A stretch of 64,000 bases of DNA from Cristatella mucedo (GCA_009760855.2 WPIO01000010.1:822501-886500), one strand, 5' to 3'. Positions 35,801 through 47,328 are shown, numbered from the stretch's first letter. Notes: generated by a model from the letters alone, not told the origin. Made by a program: numbers and translations.

Positions 35801-38800
35801 TAGCCATGATTGCTTAAGAGGGCTATTGCATTTAGCTGCTAGATCATCCATATTTGCAAGTACATTCTTCCAAATCTGAATAATAGTGAGGTATCAGAAG
35901 GGTCCCTTTAAGATCTTGAGATACTTATCGATTGCTGCAAAGAATTTCCACAAAAGAGCTGCCAGATGATATTGTGCACATGAATACCCATACATATCAG
36001 GCCAATATAAATGATCTGATGAGCCTTACACGATCTTATCAGCATCCGGAAGGCTCAAAAAAGCACAGCTTAATGAAAGTAACTAGTGAGACGTACAAAT
36101 GTCAAGTACTTGAGATTGTACGAAAGTTTTGTTTAGGGACTCGTTCTTAGCTTTACATAGAGATAGTCATCGGAAAGATTATTTAGCTCAGGCAGTGAGC
36201 TGAACGTCAGATCTAAACTTTAGTTTTGGGATAAAAATAGCCAGCCGTCATTTGCTGTACCTGTACAACCTCAGTGGGGTAAAAAAAAGGTGACTTTCAT
36301 TCCAAGATATGCTGGGTTGCTTAAAGTTCGATTATTAAAGCAGAATAGGTTTAATTCAGTCCATAAAAGTCTCCCAACGGTGTATCATATCGAGAAGCAG
36401 CCAGATCAGTTTTCGCACTGGCAGCAAACCAACAGAGCATTAATTGCGTCCTTCCAAGAGTATATTCTGGACACCGTTGTATATATAACTTCGCATTACA
36501 TCAATTACAATGAACAGCTATAATAGAAATAACAAGAAGCATGTATAGTGCCAAATGAGAATTAAATATTTGTCTATGCACTTTAACAAATTTTAGAATT
36601 GAACCATTTAACTGGTTAGTCATAATAACTGATTAGAGATGGCTGATTAGTGGTAACAACATGCACAATATCAGCATGTGTAAACAGATAAAAGACGGTT
36701 GACGGATGGAGAAAATTCAAAACAGGTAGACTTTTAGCTTCATTTTGAATATAGTTATATCAGGAGATGCGAAATAGATATATAATTAAATATAATTCAT
36801 TTGTATAGCACCCTAAGAGAACCTAGCTTAATCTCTATTCAGGCGCTTCACATATGCCACGGGGTTCGAGCCCACGACCTCGACCAGACCTTGGTCGGGG
36901 CGAGCTACTTAACCACTGGACCTCAGACTGGAGCTCGGCAGATATAAGTGATGTCATTGAGGCTTTGGAGGTATAGTAGCTGGGGGCACGGTCCCCAAGG
37001 AATTTCAAGTTTGTTAGAGGCACAAACAAACGGCAATAGGGGGAGCTGCTGGTAAGACGGGAGGCCTGATTAGGAAGTAATTCAGGTAGGTAGGTCGGAG
37101 CCAGAGAACAAAGAGTCTTGAAAGGTGAGTGACAGAATCTTCAAGTCATTGATGCACTGCTTGATGGGGAGCCAGCATAGGTAGGGGAGAAGTTGTGTAA
37201 TGTGGAAACTGTTGCAAAATCCACGACAGGAAAGGCTAAAAACAGAATTGTGCACCATCTATTAGTATGCAAGTGTCTTATTGCACAGGCAAGAAGACCT
37301 GCAAGGAGAGATCCACCAAATGCAGGCAGGATGTCACAATTGCATGGACTAACTTTTAAGGATTCACAATGATCTAATTGCATTCAAATTTCTGTCAAGT
37401 CAAACAGCTGAAAGCAGGCAGACTTGAGTGAGTTGATGTGTTCATAAAGAGCAGGCTATGTCAGAATAAGAGATCCAGATTGTGTGTAGAGTAACAAGGG
37501 GTGTGCTGGCCGAGCCAATTTTCAGGGTTTTTCAGTTTCTCGGTGACACTAGCTTAGCCCAAGCAATTAAGCTGGTCTCTTCACCATTGTGATTGAGAAA
37601 TCTAGCTACATTCTAAGGGTAACAGTCGGCAACACAAGGCTCAAGGCACTTGCCGAAGTTCGAGGTGATGGAAGGCAGGGAGGGATCAAAGCACAAGTGC
37701 ATGACAGAACCTGCATAGACGCAAAAGCCATTGCTTTACATGGAGATAATATCAGTAAGAGGAAGAGCATACATTTTGACAAGTGGACCTAGAACATATA
37801 ATGAGGCACCCGATATCTCAAAGGCTATACAAAAAAATCATATTATTATAAAACTCCCAGGTGACCATTGGCACTGATATATGTGCTTTGGAATCTCCAG
37901 CTGATATAGGACTTAAGCCAACGCAAGGCAATGCCAATGGGACAAGCCAGCTGATGGGCACTGAAGGAGGACTTGGATTAAATCCTGCCAAGAGTTCCGG
38001 CAGAACTAAGTCACAATTCCCAAAAAGGGTGGCCTAAAATTCTTAGTAGTGCTGATTCCGTGAAACCATCAGCTTTGAATCCTGCTCGCTACGGCAAGTC
38101 GAAGTGAAAATCATATGTAAGTCAACAGCCTAGAAAAAAGCATAATGTCGGTTGCTAGGTGGTAGTCAGCTCACAGGCAAACCTAAGTACAACAGCACAG
38201 TACGGTGCAGCCAGCGGCCCTAGGAGCTTTGCAGCTACATCGGCTAGAAATACATGCAATAAATACTCAATCGACATGCAAGTCCACGTCAGGACGAATA
38301 ATAGCCTTAGTCAAGCCAGGGTGCGCAGATGCACGCACACGCAGGCAAAAGTAAGCTGGAGTGGTAGTAGCGATATATCAATATCATTATTCTGTGGAAG
38401 GAGGTCAAGCCACAGACAGACAGACAGATACAGACAGACACAGACAGCAGCACCACGAGATAATGGTAACAGCCGAAAGCCAGCGACTCCTCGCCTCGTG
38501 CAGTGACGAAACATTGCTGCTGCTTGCAGCTCCGGGCAGAAGGATGCAAGCTAGTCGGAGCATGACAGCAAGAGGTGGTGGTTGAGGGAGGGACAGCTCT
38601 ATGCAGGGGGAGGCTGAGGAGCTGGGAGGGGAATCCCTGTGGACATGCTGCAGCTGCTGCTAGGTAAGAGCTCGTAAGCGCCGAGGCACGGCTCTGCGGC
38701 CACGGCCAAATGTAGCCGGGCAGAGAGAGGAAGGCCTTAAAGGGATGACAGCCACCCCGGCGCCCTGCTCAACTTTCGACGACCGGCACGAGCAGCGAGG

Positions 38801-40398
38801 GCAGGCAAGCTCGGCTCGCCGCGCACACAGATGGCAGTGCGTGCCAGGCATGCAAGCTCTACAGTCTAGCACGAGTGTCGAATAGAGCCATGCACATGCC
38901 GAGCTGCAGCCACACGGCAGAAGATTGCGCAGAAGGAAGCAGAAGCAGCCGCCTCCGCCGGCAGCACACGCTAACGGCGGAGGGAGGGAGCAAAGCAGAG
39001 CGGATGCAGCAGCGCCTAGCGAGCGCGAGCATGCCTGTACGCTGAAGTAGAAGGCAGGAAGCAGCAGGAGTCGAGAGGGCATCAGCAGCAGCAGCCTCGC
39101 TAGCCTTAGCTCAGTCAGAGCCGGCTGCTCGCGGCTGCGGCAGCAACGACCGTGCCCCGCCGCCGCCGATTGGCCAGCCAGCTTGCTCTCTGACTGCAAA
39201 GGCTCATCGATGCAGCCGACGGCGTCGATGCAGCAAACGCAGCTGCAGACGAAGCGGCTGCCCGAGACTCGGCGGCCTCAGGCGTCTGCCTCCTTACTTA
39301 CTCGCGATAAACGTCCACACGGCGGCCGACACGCTGGCTGCGTGGTTTCGGCGGCTCACGATGGCGCATATCAGCCCTACGAAGCAGCCCACCAGACTGA
39401 GCACCGAGAAGACCTGTACCGCCGTGAACCAGGCTGCAAAGAGAGAGGAGAGAGCTCTCTCAGCGCTCACACTTGGAAGCTGCCGCCGCCGCTGCTTCGT
39501 CCCAAGCCCGGCCAACGTAGAGTCTCGCCTCAGGTCACGGTCGTCGAGAAACTGACTAGCCGACACTCGAGGCCAGAACTTTCAGCATCGGAATGCTAAA
39601 TGTCCAAGTGTCGGCATCCGCCGACGTGCTCCAGGTGGGGGGGGGGGGCTGGCGAACGCACTACGTTTGTCCCAAGAGGCAGCTGCCCTGGCCATAGCCA
39701 TCACTAATCTGCAGCACTGCCCTTGCTCACGGTGCCCTGTCGACACAGATACAGAATTCAACAGGTTGCCCATTAATTTTTTTCGTGGACGCAGTAGTTG
39801 TAAGAGACCGAGTGGGAACTAGTGAGCCGAACTCGATAAGAAATCTTTTGAGCGCTCTCTCACTGCTGAGGGCCACAGATGCCTGGATGACAACGTGCAG
39901 CCTTAGGCTGCGAATTCGCCAATCAAGCGGTCGCAGGCTGGGCCAGCGTACTTCAGCAACTCTCGCGGTCGCATCAGACTCTGGAAATCGCTAGCGCATC
40001 GCGGCTGTCGCCCGTGCCCAGGCTTTGACCCAGTTAGATGGCGAGTCGGTCACACGAAGGCAGCCATTTTGGCTTAGCTAGGACACTTTTGCGACCGGCC
40101 GGGCGCTGGCAGGCGACGAACGACAGACGATGCGCGTGCGTTCCTTACGTGGCATGATCATGTCCTGTATGGCGTAGAACTCGGGATGTAAAATCCACCA
40201 GCAGCCGTAGTAATACTTGTAGGCGTACATTCGAGGATCGGTGAAGCCGCGAACGCACATTTCCCAGAGTCCCGTCCTTTCAAAAGTGCTGTGCTTCTGG
40301 GGCCAAGAAACTAGCCAGTGCGGCGTTATGAAAGCTCCGATGTTGAACAGCCAAGCCACCACGGTGAGAGTCACGGCTGTCACCCGGTAGCACTTCAT
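32811..40398 (-). CDS. Claudin/PMP22-like four-transmembrane protein 2 (192 aa, three exons)
   Basis: Exons on the minus strand are 40398-40149, 39433-39302 and 33007-32811 (stop TGA at 32813-32811); all borders are GT-AG, both introns are phase 1, and the total is 193 codons. The first helix is residues 5-25. The first outer loop has the family signature W28, G43-L44-W45, C48 and C66. Exon 2 (PWFTAVQVFSVLSLVGCFVG...) gives the second helix and the start of the third. Exon 3 gives the rest of the third helix (LSSLLELLIFGICA) and the fourth (FGAGYGFAAISAIASAFAFVYFAG). The tail is short (YSKSLNRENTR), unlike the long basic tail of gene 1. Shared residues at the exon 1/2 joint (P-W-F-x-x-V-Q in both) and identical intron phases show common descent with gene 1. 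Expected at the plasma membrane. The start of the gene lies in a CpG-rich zone. Confidence 0.82.
33008..33412. other. Intron 2 of claudin-like gene 2, distal part
   Basis: Unique intronic sequence; no repeat or exon recognised. Confidence 0.4.
33413..33700 (-). mobile_element. LINE family B 3' fragment
   Basis: AATAATGATAATAG...AATAATAATTTATCG followed by a diverged tail block and GCATGCAAAAAACAAACATG; weakly preserved. Confidence 0.5.
34270..34406 (-). mobile_element. SINE family 1 copy
   Basis: ATTCATTTGTATAGAGCC, GAGAACTTAATTTCTATTCA, CATATGCCTCGGGGGC and GCGAGCACCTTAACCGCTA are the tail, body and tRNA part in reverse. Confidence 0.88.
34605..35170 (-). mobile_element. LINE family B relic
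   Basis: Reverse tail (AATAATACAATAACATTAAT), tail block, TGCATGCAACAGCGTCAGC, then the C-terminal region: minus-strand frame 35165-34896 contains PTRPSIVPPAFRKL, LKSFGDRVFSWYDPRAWNSL and PTSV. Confidence 0.85.
35171..36540. other. Intron 2 of claudin-like gene 2, middle part
   Basis: AT-rich, no recognised element. Frames at 35232-35565, 35932-36150 and 36290-36523 have no known motif. Confidence 0.4.
36541..37560 (-). mobile_element. LINE family B-like relic split by a SINE
   Basis: Tail-side remains at 36545-36780 and C-terminal/RT-end remains at 36930-37400. Minus frame 37383-37141 includes LLAGLLACAIRHL and STLHNFSPTYAGSPSSS; 37029-36960 gives NLKFLGDRAPSYY. A SINE 1 copy sits between the two parts. 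Confidence 0.7.
36786..36928 (-). mobile_element. SINE family 1 copy inserted in LINE relic
   Basis: ATTCATTTGTATAGCACCCT, CTCTATTCAGGCGCTTCACA, GGGGTTCGAGCCC, GACCTTGGTCGGGGCGAGC and TTAACCACTGGACC. The box B region here reads GGGCTCGAACCCC on the minus strand. Confidence 0.9.
38405..38450. repeat. (CAGA)n-like microsatellite
   Basis: CACAGACAGACAGACAGATA and CAGACAGACACAGACAG; imperfect repeat of the tetramer. Confidence 0.9.
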
Positions 40399-40499
40399 TT
40401 TCTGACGACGCTCCGCTGCCGAGCCGTACAGTACGGCCCGGAGGCTGTCCTGTCTCAGTCAAGGCTGCAATCCGAATGTGGGATAATCTCAATGGGCTC

Positions 40500-40507
40500 A
40501 TTTGCAT
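40500..40507 (-). promoter_or_regulatory. Octamer (POU-type) motif upstream of claudin-like gene 2
   Basis: ATTTGCAT on +, ATGCAAAT on -, about 100 bases 5' of the start codon and next to a (GGC)n run at about 40531-40550. Motif match only. Confidence 0.3.
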
Positions 40508-42223
40508 ATCAAAGCCTAGGTGATATCACCTGGCGGCGGCGGCGGCGGCGCTAGCGGAGACCCGCCGGAAGGCCGCCAGCCGCCACCCGTTGCTCGGGTA
40601 AACGCTGAGGAACGTTTTTACTCCAACGAAGAGAACCGAATATTGTCCGCTGCCACCAGCTTGGCATTCGCTAGCGAGTGCGGATTCGCGCGGAGCGCGC
40701 GCGGGAAGCCGGACGAGAAAGGGAAAGGCCTCCGCGCTGGGCCTGCCAAGCGTAGCGACGCAGCGACTAACCGGTTCGGCCCTATGGTGGGCCAAGAAAC
40801 GTGCGCCTCGAGCAGCAACTGTCGAAGAGTGAAATAGAGTGTGAAACCAGTGTGCGATGAATGCACGCAATATATCGCCTGGCTAGTGCCTCTGCGTGGG
40901 TCGCATGCAGTAGCTCGGCCCGGCACAGTTGACTCAGGTGAGCAATTCGGATCTCGCGCAAGACGGCCGTCCCTACTCGCCGCCGACCTCCATCTTGCTA
41001 GTTATCGAGAGAGCTGTTACCCTTGCTCAAGTTTAGTCATTTTCATCGACAGGCGGGCGATTAGACGCCACCTCTCGCCTTTTATACAAAAACATATTTC
41101 GTTGTCGTAGGCGGCAAAGGACACGCGGCCGTCGCCCGTATTTTCTCGTCTCTGCAATCGGTACAAGCTAGCTCAGCCTAATCTTCGGAGTGCCAAGCAT
41201 GAACCGAGTTACCTCCATGCAATTTTCGACGATCGCGAGCGTAAACTGCCGCCCGGCGTGAGCGCGGAAATTTCTGGAGGCTTCGAGCTGGTGCCGAGCG
41301 GCAAGAATCGCAGGGTTGTATATAATGGCGGTTGCCAACGCGTGCTCTAATGGCGTACCCGTCTAGATGCTCGAGGACAGAGCTCGATGCAGGCCGCCTT
41401 TCCGCGAGGATCACACGAGTTTGTCACCGGCGCTCCCACCAGTCGTTAGCTGGCGCTCGCGTGCTTCGCGAGCCGCGAAGCACCGACGCCTGGGTAGGGC
41501 TGCAGCGTCTGCGGCGTCTGCCGGGACGCTACATCGACGCAGCGAGGGTGATACACGAGGTATCCGAAGGGGTCAGACCAGCGACTGCTGAGGCGCCGTC
41601 TCGCTAAGTTTTACTCCTTAAGGTGCGGATAGTCCGGCGGCCGACTTCGGTACTCCCAGCGGTCGTCGCTGCTCGCAATGCGCGGTCGGCGCCTCCTCCT
41701 GACGTCACCATGCGCCGGCAGCACGCAGGTTCGCTGATTTGCTACTGACTGCTTTCCCCGCCCCCCTTCCGCGCGCGCGCGCGGCGCCGAGCAAATGAGC
41801 GGGAGAGGCGGCTCCGCCCGTTGGCCCCGTACGGACCGGCCGCCCTAGCCGGCTAGCGGCCTCGAGCGGAGTCGTCGCGCTTTTAGGGCGCTGCGCCGAA
41901 CTCGCGTACTGCTGCCCAGTATAGCCCTCGCTGCTAGCCAGGCGCTGTACTGGCCGCCCTCCTCGTTGCCGCGGCGGCGACGCCAGGGCGGCGCGGAAGA
42001 GAGCCGCGATCGTGTCGGGCTCGTGTCGGCGCCGTTCCCTCCGACGGACCGGGCGGCCGTTTCGGCCGAGTCGGAAAGAGCAAAGCAAGCGGCTCACCCA
42101 GGATGTCCGCCGATGTGTTACGCTTCCCTCGCGACTCGCGATGTTTCTTCGCACTGACGTCAGTCGCGGCGTCTTGGCTTCGTCCCGACGGGACGGCGAC
42201 CGACAGCTTCCCGCGGTCGGTCG

Positions 42224-42276
42224 CCGCAGCCCACGTGTCATACCGTGCGGTCCGCAGCCCACGTGTCATACCGTGC
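42224..42276. repeat. Duplicated 25-bp block with CACGTG E-boxes
   Basis: Two identical 25-bp units (42224-42248 and 42252-42276), beginning CCGCAGCCCACGTGTCATAC, are separated by three bases. Each centres on CACGTG (42232-42237, 42260-42265), a site for bHLH factors such as USF or Myc/Max. Confidence 0.8.
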
Positions 42277-42324
42277 CGTAGTCCGAATCTCTCTCCGTTA
42301 CGCCGCGAAGCGGCGACGATTAAG

Positions 42325-42990
42325 TGGGTGTCAGAGTTTTCTCTAGCGCGCGAAAGCCCTGAGCGGCTTTCTACGCTCATACAGCTCGCAAGAGCTCCTG
42401 CAGCAGCAGCAGCAGCCCAGAGACTTCACATCTCACGCAATAAAGAGAGAAAGCGAGAAGCTGAGCCGAGCCGGAAGGGCAGTCAGAAAGTGAGTAGCAT
42501 GGAAGAAGTTGTAGTAATGTGAAGGTCAGATGATTCAACTTAGCCTCATTTAAATGGCTTCAGAAGAACCGCTAGCGGCTATCAACCTTCCTCCCCTGTT
42601 TGCAGTATGCTGTAAGGAATTATCATGTGCACCGACTCGCACCCGCAACCTGGGTCGTGCAATACGAGCACCTTACCCTGTTTGGGAGAGCTGGACAGGA
42701 GGTGCCAGATTTGGCAACCGAAGAGATATCTTAACGTGAGAATTTTGGAAGTGAGTTCCACAGTCTAGCGCCAGCAAAGCGGAAGCTTCTACTGCCAACG
42801 ATTTTAAAGTGAAAGAATGGAACTGCCAAGTTATTGTCTATGGAGAGCCTCAGTGCACGAGGAGGCTGATACTAGTGCAGCAGTCCAGCTTCCTTTTTTA
42901 TGAAAGATCTGATCCTTGGAAGCAGTGAAGGTCAAAGTATGATATAACTTTAGCATTCGTTGGTCAACGGGGAACAATGCCAGCTCCTTT
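42325..42990 (-). mobile_element. Diverged LINE family A 3' relic at the CpG-zone edge
   Basis: The order of blocks equals that at 1080-1540: GAGTTTTCTCTAG..., GAGCGGCTTTCTACGC, AGACTTCACATCTCACGCAA plus TAAAGAGA, TGAGTAGCATGGAAG, then GGAAGTGAGTTCCACAGTCT plus AGCGCC (NSLP region) and CTAGTGCAGCAG. The part next to the CpG zone is more GC-rich than other copies. Confidence 0.7.
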
Positions 42991-44115
42991 GTTAACGGAC
43001 AGCCGCGGCTGAACTTTTCTCTGATTTATTATATCATGTTATATATTTATACCAAATTTAGTGTCATATTCAGCATCAAATGTAGATGCCAAATAGAATT
43101 CTCTTGGTATTCGTGCCAATATCAAATAGTGTCAGTTGTAACCCGTTTCCTGCCTGCTGAAAAGTGTAAACTGCTGTTCGCCTAGTAATAACTTCACCCA
43201 CGACACTAGCAGGATCGCTACCTGCCTGTACGCCTGTTGAGAATTTCGGTTATGTAAAAAGTCACCGACTGCTGGAGCAAGACTTCTAAGCTGTTCTAGC
43301 CTGATGGAAACGTCGAGACTGCCACAAGGTACCACTTTCTCTCTCAACCTGCACTAACGGCCCATCAAGCAGAGCATCAGTCAATTTGTGATAGCCTTTA
43401 CATTTCATATATCCGCTCTACAACAAGCACGGTTGCTAGTCAGTATTGTTAACAAACCAAAAGGCCTTTAGCAACGCTTTCCAGGGGCCAATGATAAGTA
43501 TTGCACCGTGCCCACTCGTTGCTGCTATGAACTGGATACATGTGATATCTGGGTACATGTGCACATAGCACGGTCAGTCACTTGTAGGCAACTTCATTCT
43601 CCTGCCCAGGCTTCCCCTCTCCGGCTTCCACAGGCCCCTCTCATCTAATTTGATCTTTTAGCGACCGTGTATGCAGCTCCTATAAACCCAAAGCTCGTAC
43701 CTCGCTATCAGACTGAAGTCCCGTCATTGCGTGTCTTGATGGCATTTAAAACGAAGCTAAATACCACCTTTTTCAAGATAGGCTAGGTTCTTGGGAAGAA
43801 AACGATTCTTTATGAGCTGACGTGTGCTGCAGCGGCACTTGTTGTCAGTAATCTAGTCTGGCCAGCTTATGTGAAGAACCTAGAATGAAATTCGGTTCTC
43901 GTAGGATGATTTACCAGACTGCGGCTGCAAGTATACTAATCCTATTTATTGGCCTCCGATGGATAGAGTAAGTAGGCACGCTCTCTCGATCCACCTACCT
44001 GCTGCATCGCGCTCCTCCTCACTGGGCAGAGTAAGTAGAGTGAGTAAGCACGCTCCCCCTCCGCCCATTCGCTGCATCGCATCCTCCTCTGGGCAGAGTG
44101 AGTACGCTCCAGTGA
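42991..44115. other. Spacer with a LINE-like C-terminal piece
   Basis: At about 43660-43785 (+) a frame reads YAAPINPKLVPRYQTEVPSL then RVLMAFKTKLNTTFFKIG, like the end of LINE ORF2 proteins but of neither family A nor B. The imperfect repeat AGAGTAAGTAG..CACGCTC follows at 43965-44110. No host gene seen. Confidence 0.45.
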
Positions 44116-44117
44116 GC

Positions 44118-44285
44118 CGCGACGGCTAAGTAAGTACTAGGTAAGTCAGTTGCTTTTCACCGCCTCGGTTAGGAGGTCGTGGGTTCAAAACCTGCTGTGG
44201 GCGATCCTTTATTGCCGCTGCAAGCGATGGTGATAGCCATAAAGGCTCTTCTGTCGCTGTATAAAAGAGGCGGTTTAATCAGCTC
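44118..44285 (+). mobile_element. SINE family 2, copy 2
   Basis: ACTAGGTAAG (box A side), GGTCGTGGGTTCAAAACC (box B region, weakened), GGGCGATCCTTTATTGCC, AAAGGCTCTTCTGTCGCT and AAAAGAGGCGGTTTAATCA. Confidence 0.85.
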
Positions 44286-45240
44286 CCCTTCCACCGACCT
44301 GCTGCATCTCCTCCTGGCTGCCAGCCACTGGGCTGAACGATGTCTCATTAAAAAATTTGAAGGTCACAGCTAAAACACTTTTCTTAATTTAATAGCCCCG
44401 TAAAGCTCTACCGTCCGTCGTATATATCCGAAAACTCTAAAAATTAATTGTTCTTCGAAACTGCTCTTTTGATCAAATTTATTGCACCAATAGTATATCA
44501 TGGAAGCACAGAAGCCTATACCATGTACACTCTATTTCATGTGAGCTGATCCAAGTGATTCGGTGTTTTAGGTCACTATTAGGAAAAAATGGTCCGCACT
44601 GACCGCTTGTAACCGTGAACTGACCTCATGAGGTACCTTGTTCATATTCTTAATGGCTCCTCGGTGAACCCCTGGAGGGGAGGCATCGGGTAGATTTGAC
44701 TGCGCTTGGATGGTGGCTTGCTCATAGTTACATTAGGCCGTGTGTAAATCAGGAGCCACCCGGTGAAGTAGCAGCTAGATAACATTGATATAGCAATATT
44801 AATAAAGCATTAGAATGGCACGCTAAGATAACCAAATCTCTATCCAGGCTCTTTACAGCTCTCCGAAAAAGAAGCCGTAAATAAGAGTTAATTACAAGCA
44901 AGGCAAGATGCTTAGCCAAGCACGCAAACGAAAGCAAATATCACGCTTGAAAAGCATGCAAGCGCGCATACAAAGACATTCAGGGCCAATGGTTAGTTGA
45001 ACCTCTGGTTAGGATCGTGGGTTGAATCGGCCATGCGTATCATGCCAAGCACGAAGAAAAAGAAGACTCGTGGTTCACTGTGGCGCAGGCAAAGCTGAGT
45101 GGGACAGAAGTGTCAGCAGCTGAAGCTTGAATGATGCAGAGTCAATAGCGGTGGTGATAAAAGCCATAGGCGATTTCTAGACTTTCGGTGCATACGCAGT
45201 GAGGGCTCGATTGCCAAAAGATTTCAATTTAGAGAGATGA
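44286..45240. other. Spacer with LINE B-like remnants
   Basis: 44785-44870 keeps a reverse tail-like block (AATATTAATAAAGCATT, AACCAAATCTCTATCCAGG). 45180-45240 recalls the reversed LKSFG region (TTGCCAAAAGATTTCAATTT). No gene seen. Confidence 0.4.
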
Positions 45241-45335
45241 ACGTGTAGTTTGGTGGCCGCCTCTCACAATACAGAACGCCAGCCGACGAGCAACGGACCG
45301 CCAGTTTGTTCCACTACCCGCTGAGCAGAGGACAG

Positions 45336-45733
45336 CGCTCCTCTCTTCGCTCCCCTCTTCGCTCCTCTCTTCGCTCCTCTCTTCGCTCCTCTCTTCGCTC
45401 CCCTCTTCGCTCCTCTCTTCGCTCCCCTCTTCGCTCCTCTCTTCGCTCCCCTCTTCGCTCCCCTCTTCGCTCCTCTCTTCGCTCCCCTCTTCGCTCCCCT
45501 CTTCGCTCCTCTCTTCGCTCCTCTCTTCGCTCCTCTCTTCGCTCCCCTCTTCGCTCCTCTCTTCGCTCCCCTCTTCGCTCCTCTCTTCGCTCCCCTCTTC
45601 GCTCCTCTCTTCGCTCCCCTCTTCGCTCCTCTCTTTGCTCCTCTCTTCGCTCCTCTCTTCGCTCCTCTCTTCGCTCCTCTCTTCGCTCCTCTCTTCGCTC
45701 CTCTCTTCGCTCCTCTCTTCGCTTCTCTCTTCG
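45336..45733. repeat. 12-bp pyrimidine-rich minisatellite, about 33 units
   Basis: The unit is CGCTCCTCTCTT with a common variant CGCTCCCCTCTT. The + strand is almost pure C/T, with one G per unit. In one frame the two variants read RSSL and RSPL and occur in a non-random patchwork for the first ~24 units, then the T variant alone. Long frames on both strands, including a Glu/Arg/Ser repeat on minus, are artefacts of the array. Confidence 0.96.
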
Positions 45734-45959
45734 CCCACCAGAGCGCCCAGCGATCAGGGGCAGTGCCGTCAATTCAACGACACCGCAGAATGGCGAGACG
45801 ACTGGAAGCCACTGAGTGGAGTGTGCGAGAGCATGTGACTGGACGAGCTCAGAGGTCAGAGGGATGGCATTGGCCGCTCCTCAGCAGGTTCAAGGCTGAG
45901 AACACCTACGTATCGAGGTCGGTTATAACGACCAGACAGTTCTTTAGTTAGCTGAAGTT

Positions 45960-46190
45960 TGCACGTCTCTGTCTCGGTGGTGACCTGTGCTTGCTTGGAC
46001 ATGAGTGAATGACTGGTGACGGCGAGTTATAATCTGTCAAGTCAGGGGATGCCGCTAGTGACGCTAGTCATGGGGTGAGTAGTCCACGCACGGCTTTAAG
46101 TCGGACAAGCGGATGGTACGATACCAGGGCCAGATTAGAAAATAGTTCTGGTAGGTAGGTTTGAGCGAAAGAACAAAGAGACATTGTGCA
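45960..46190 (-). mobile_element. LINE family B-like fragment
   Basis: Reverse of the segment before the C-terminus: GTCATGGGGTG..., CGGATGGTACGATACC..CCAG and TTAGAAAATAGTTCTGGTAG with TAGG, as in 35030-35090. Confidence 0.55.
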
Positions 46191-46559
46191 CGATTTTTCC
46201 AAATGATGATACATTGTGCTGTAAGCGCTATAAGCACTTGACAATTTCATCTGATTCAGTTGAAAGAGACACCAACGCGTACAAGAATAGTCAAAGATCA
46301 TTTGATATCCTCCGCTCTACCAAAAAAGGCAAACTCCAAAGCGTAAGCAGACACGAGCACAACAACGAAAGCTCATGGATACATTCTCGCATACCGTATT
46401 TTCGCTGAGGAATATGAAATGTGTGTGAAAAGTAGAACCTAAGACGAAACTAAGACCGTAAAAATCTTAGAATGGTGCCATATGACTTAAGAAATTAGAT
46501 AAAGGATAATTTAGAAAATATATTTGCGAAAGTTTAATTGCTCCGAGAACCTACAAATT

Positions 46560-47042
46560 AACTCAGCCTATCTCTCTGATCTACTCCTCCACCAGGCCAA
46601 ACATCGTACCACCCGCTTTTCGGAATCCAACAGTTTACCACTACCTCGTACAAACCTCAAATCCTTTGGAGACCATGCATTTAGTTCGTATGCTCCCAAA
46701 GCCTGGAACTCGCTCCCGACCTGCGTCAGAACATCCCATGACCTGACCACATTTAAAAGAATCTTAAAAACACACCTATTTAGGACAGCATTTAGTGGGT
46801 CCCTGTGATTCGTCCTTGATGTGCTTATGCATGCTGACACTGTGCATGCTACCACTAACCACATTTGCATGCTGACCCTGTGCATGTCACCCCTAGCCAT
46901 GTTATTCATTTTGTTTGTTTATCAAGCATGACTTTACTCACCATTCAATTGCATTTCCCTTTGCAGCAAATTTAAAGCGCCTAGAAAGAGATTGAGTTCT
47001 CTGAGGGTGCTTTATCAAGTGCACTATTATTATTATTATTAT
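46560..47042 (+). mobile_element. LINE family B, well-preserved 3' end
   Basis: Frame 46524-46808 encodes QAKHRTTRFSESNSLPLPRT, NLKSFGDHAFSSYAPKAWNS and LPTCVRTSHDLTTFKRILKT; a 3' UTR and a (TTA)n tail to about 47040 follow. It is nearly identical to 54120-54595 inside the Polinton fossil, hence a recent copy. Confidence 0.92.
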
Positions 47043-47162
47043 CATTAACTCAGGGAGCTCAAGTGGCGATTTATTAGCACGGCTCTAGATTTCTCTCCCC
47101 CTTTCAATAGCTGGCCCGTGAAGCAGCAAACTATTTCTGTGAGGTGTGTTTCGAGGCAAATG

Positions 47163-47328
47163 AGCAGCGATGGCACAATAGGTAAGGTGGTTGCTTTTGC
47201 GACCTTGACCCGAAGCCGTGGGTTCGATTCCTGAGGTGGGCGATCCTTGATTGCCACTGCAAGCGGGGGTGATTGCTGTAAAGGCTCTTCTGTCACTATA
47301 CAAAAAGAGGCTGTTTAATCAACTATGA
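47163..47328 (+). mobile_element. SINE family 2, copy 3
   Basis: Box A TGGCACAATAGG, box B GGTTCGATTCC (47219-47229), GGGCGATCC, GCCACTGCAAGCGGG, GTAAAGGCTCTTCTGTC and AAAAAGAGGCTGTTTAATCA. Confidence 0.9.

Larger units (their letters stand above)
38600..42320. other. CpG-island-like GC-rich zone around the start of claudin-like gene 2
   Basis: The zone is strikingly richer in G, C and CpG than the flanks, most of all at 40.5-42.3 kb. It contains exons 1 and 2 of the minus-strand claudin-like gene and its 5' flank. Long frames on both strands (for example 42262-41705) come from low stop density at high GC. A second, divergent promoter is possible but no exon on the + strand could be defined. 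Confidence 0.55.

Noticed and set aside
39183-39599. 138-aa + strand frame
   Set aside because: Antisense shadow of exon 2 of claudin-like gene 2 in GC-rich sequence.
41705-42380. 148- and 185-aa Arg-rich frames
   Set aside because: Low stop density of a CpG-rich zone; low-complexity product; partly overlaps a LINE A relic.
45229-45815. Long frames with SEER or RSSL repeats
   Set aside because: Artefacts of the 12-bp array, open on both strands in several frames.
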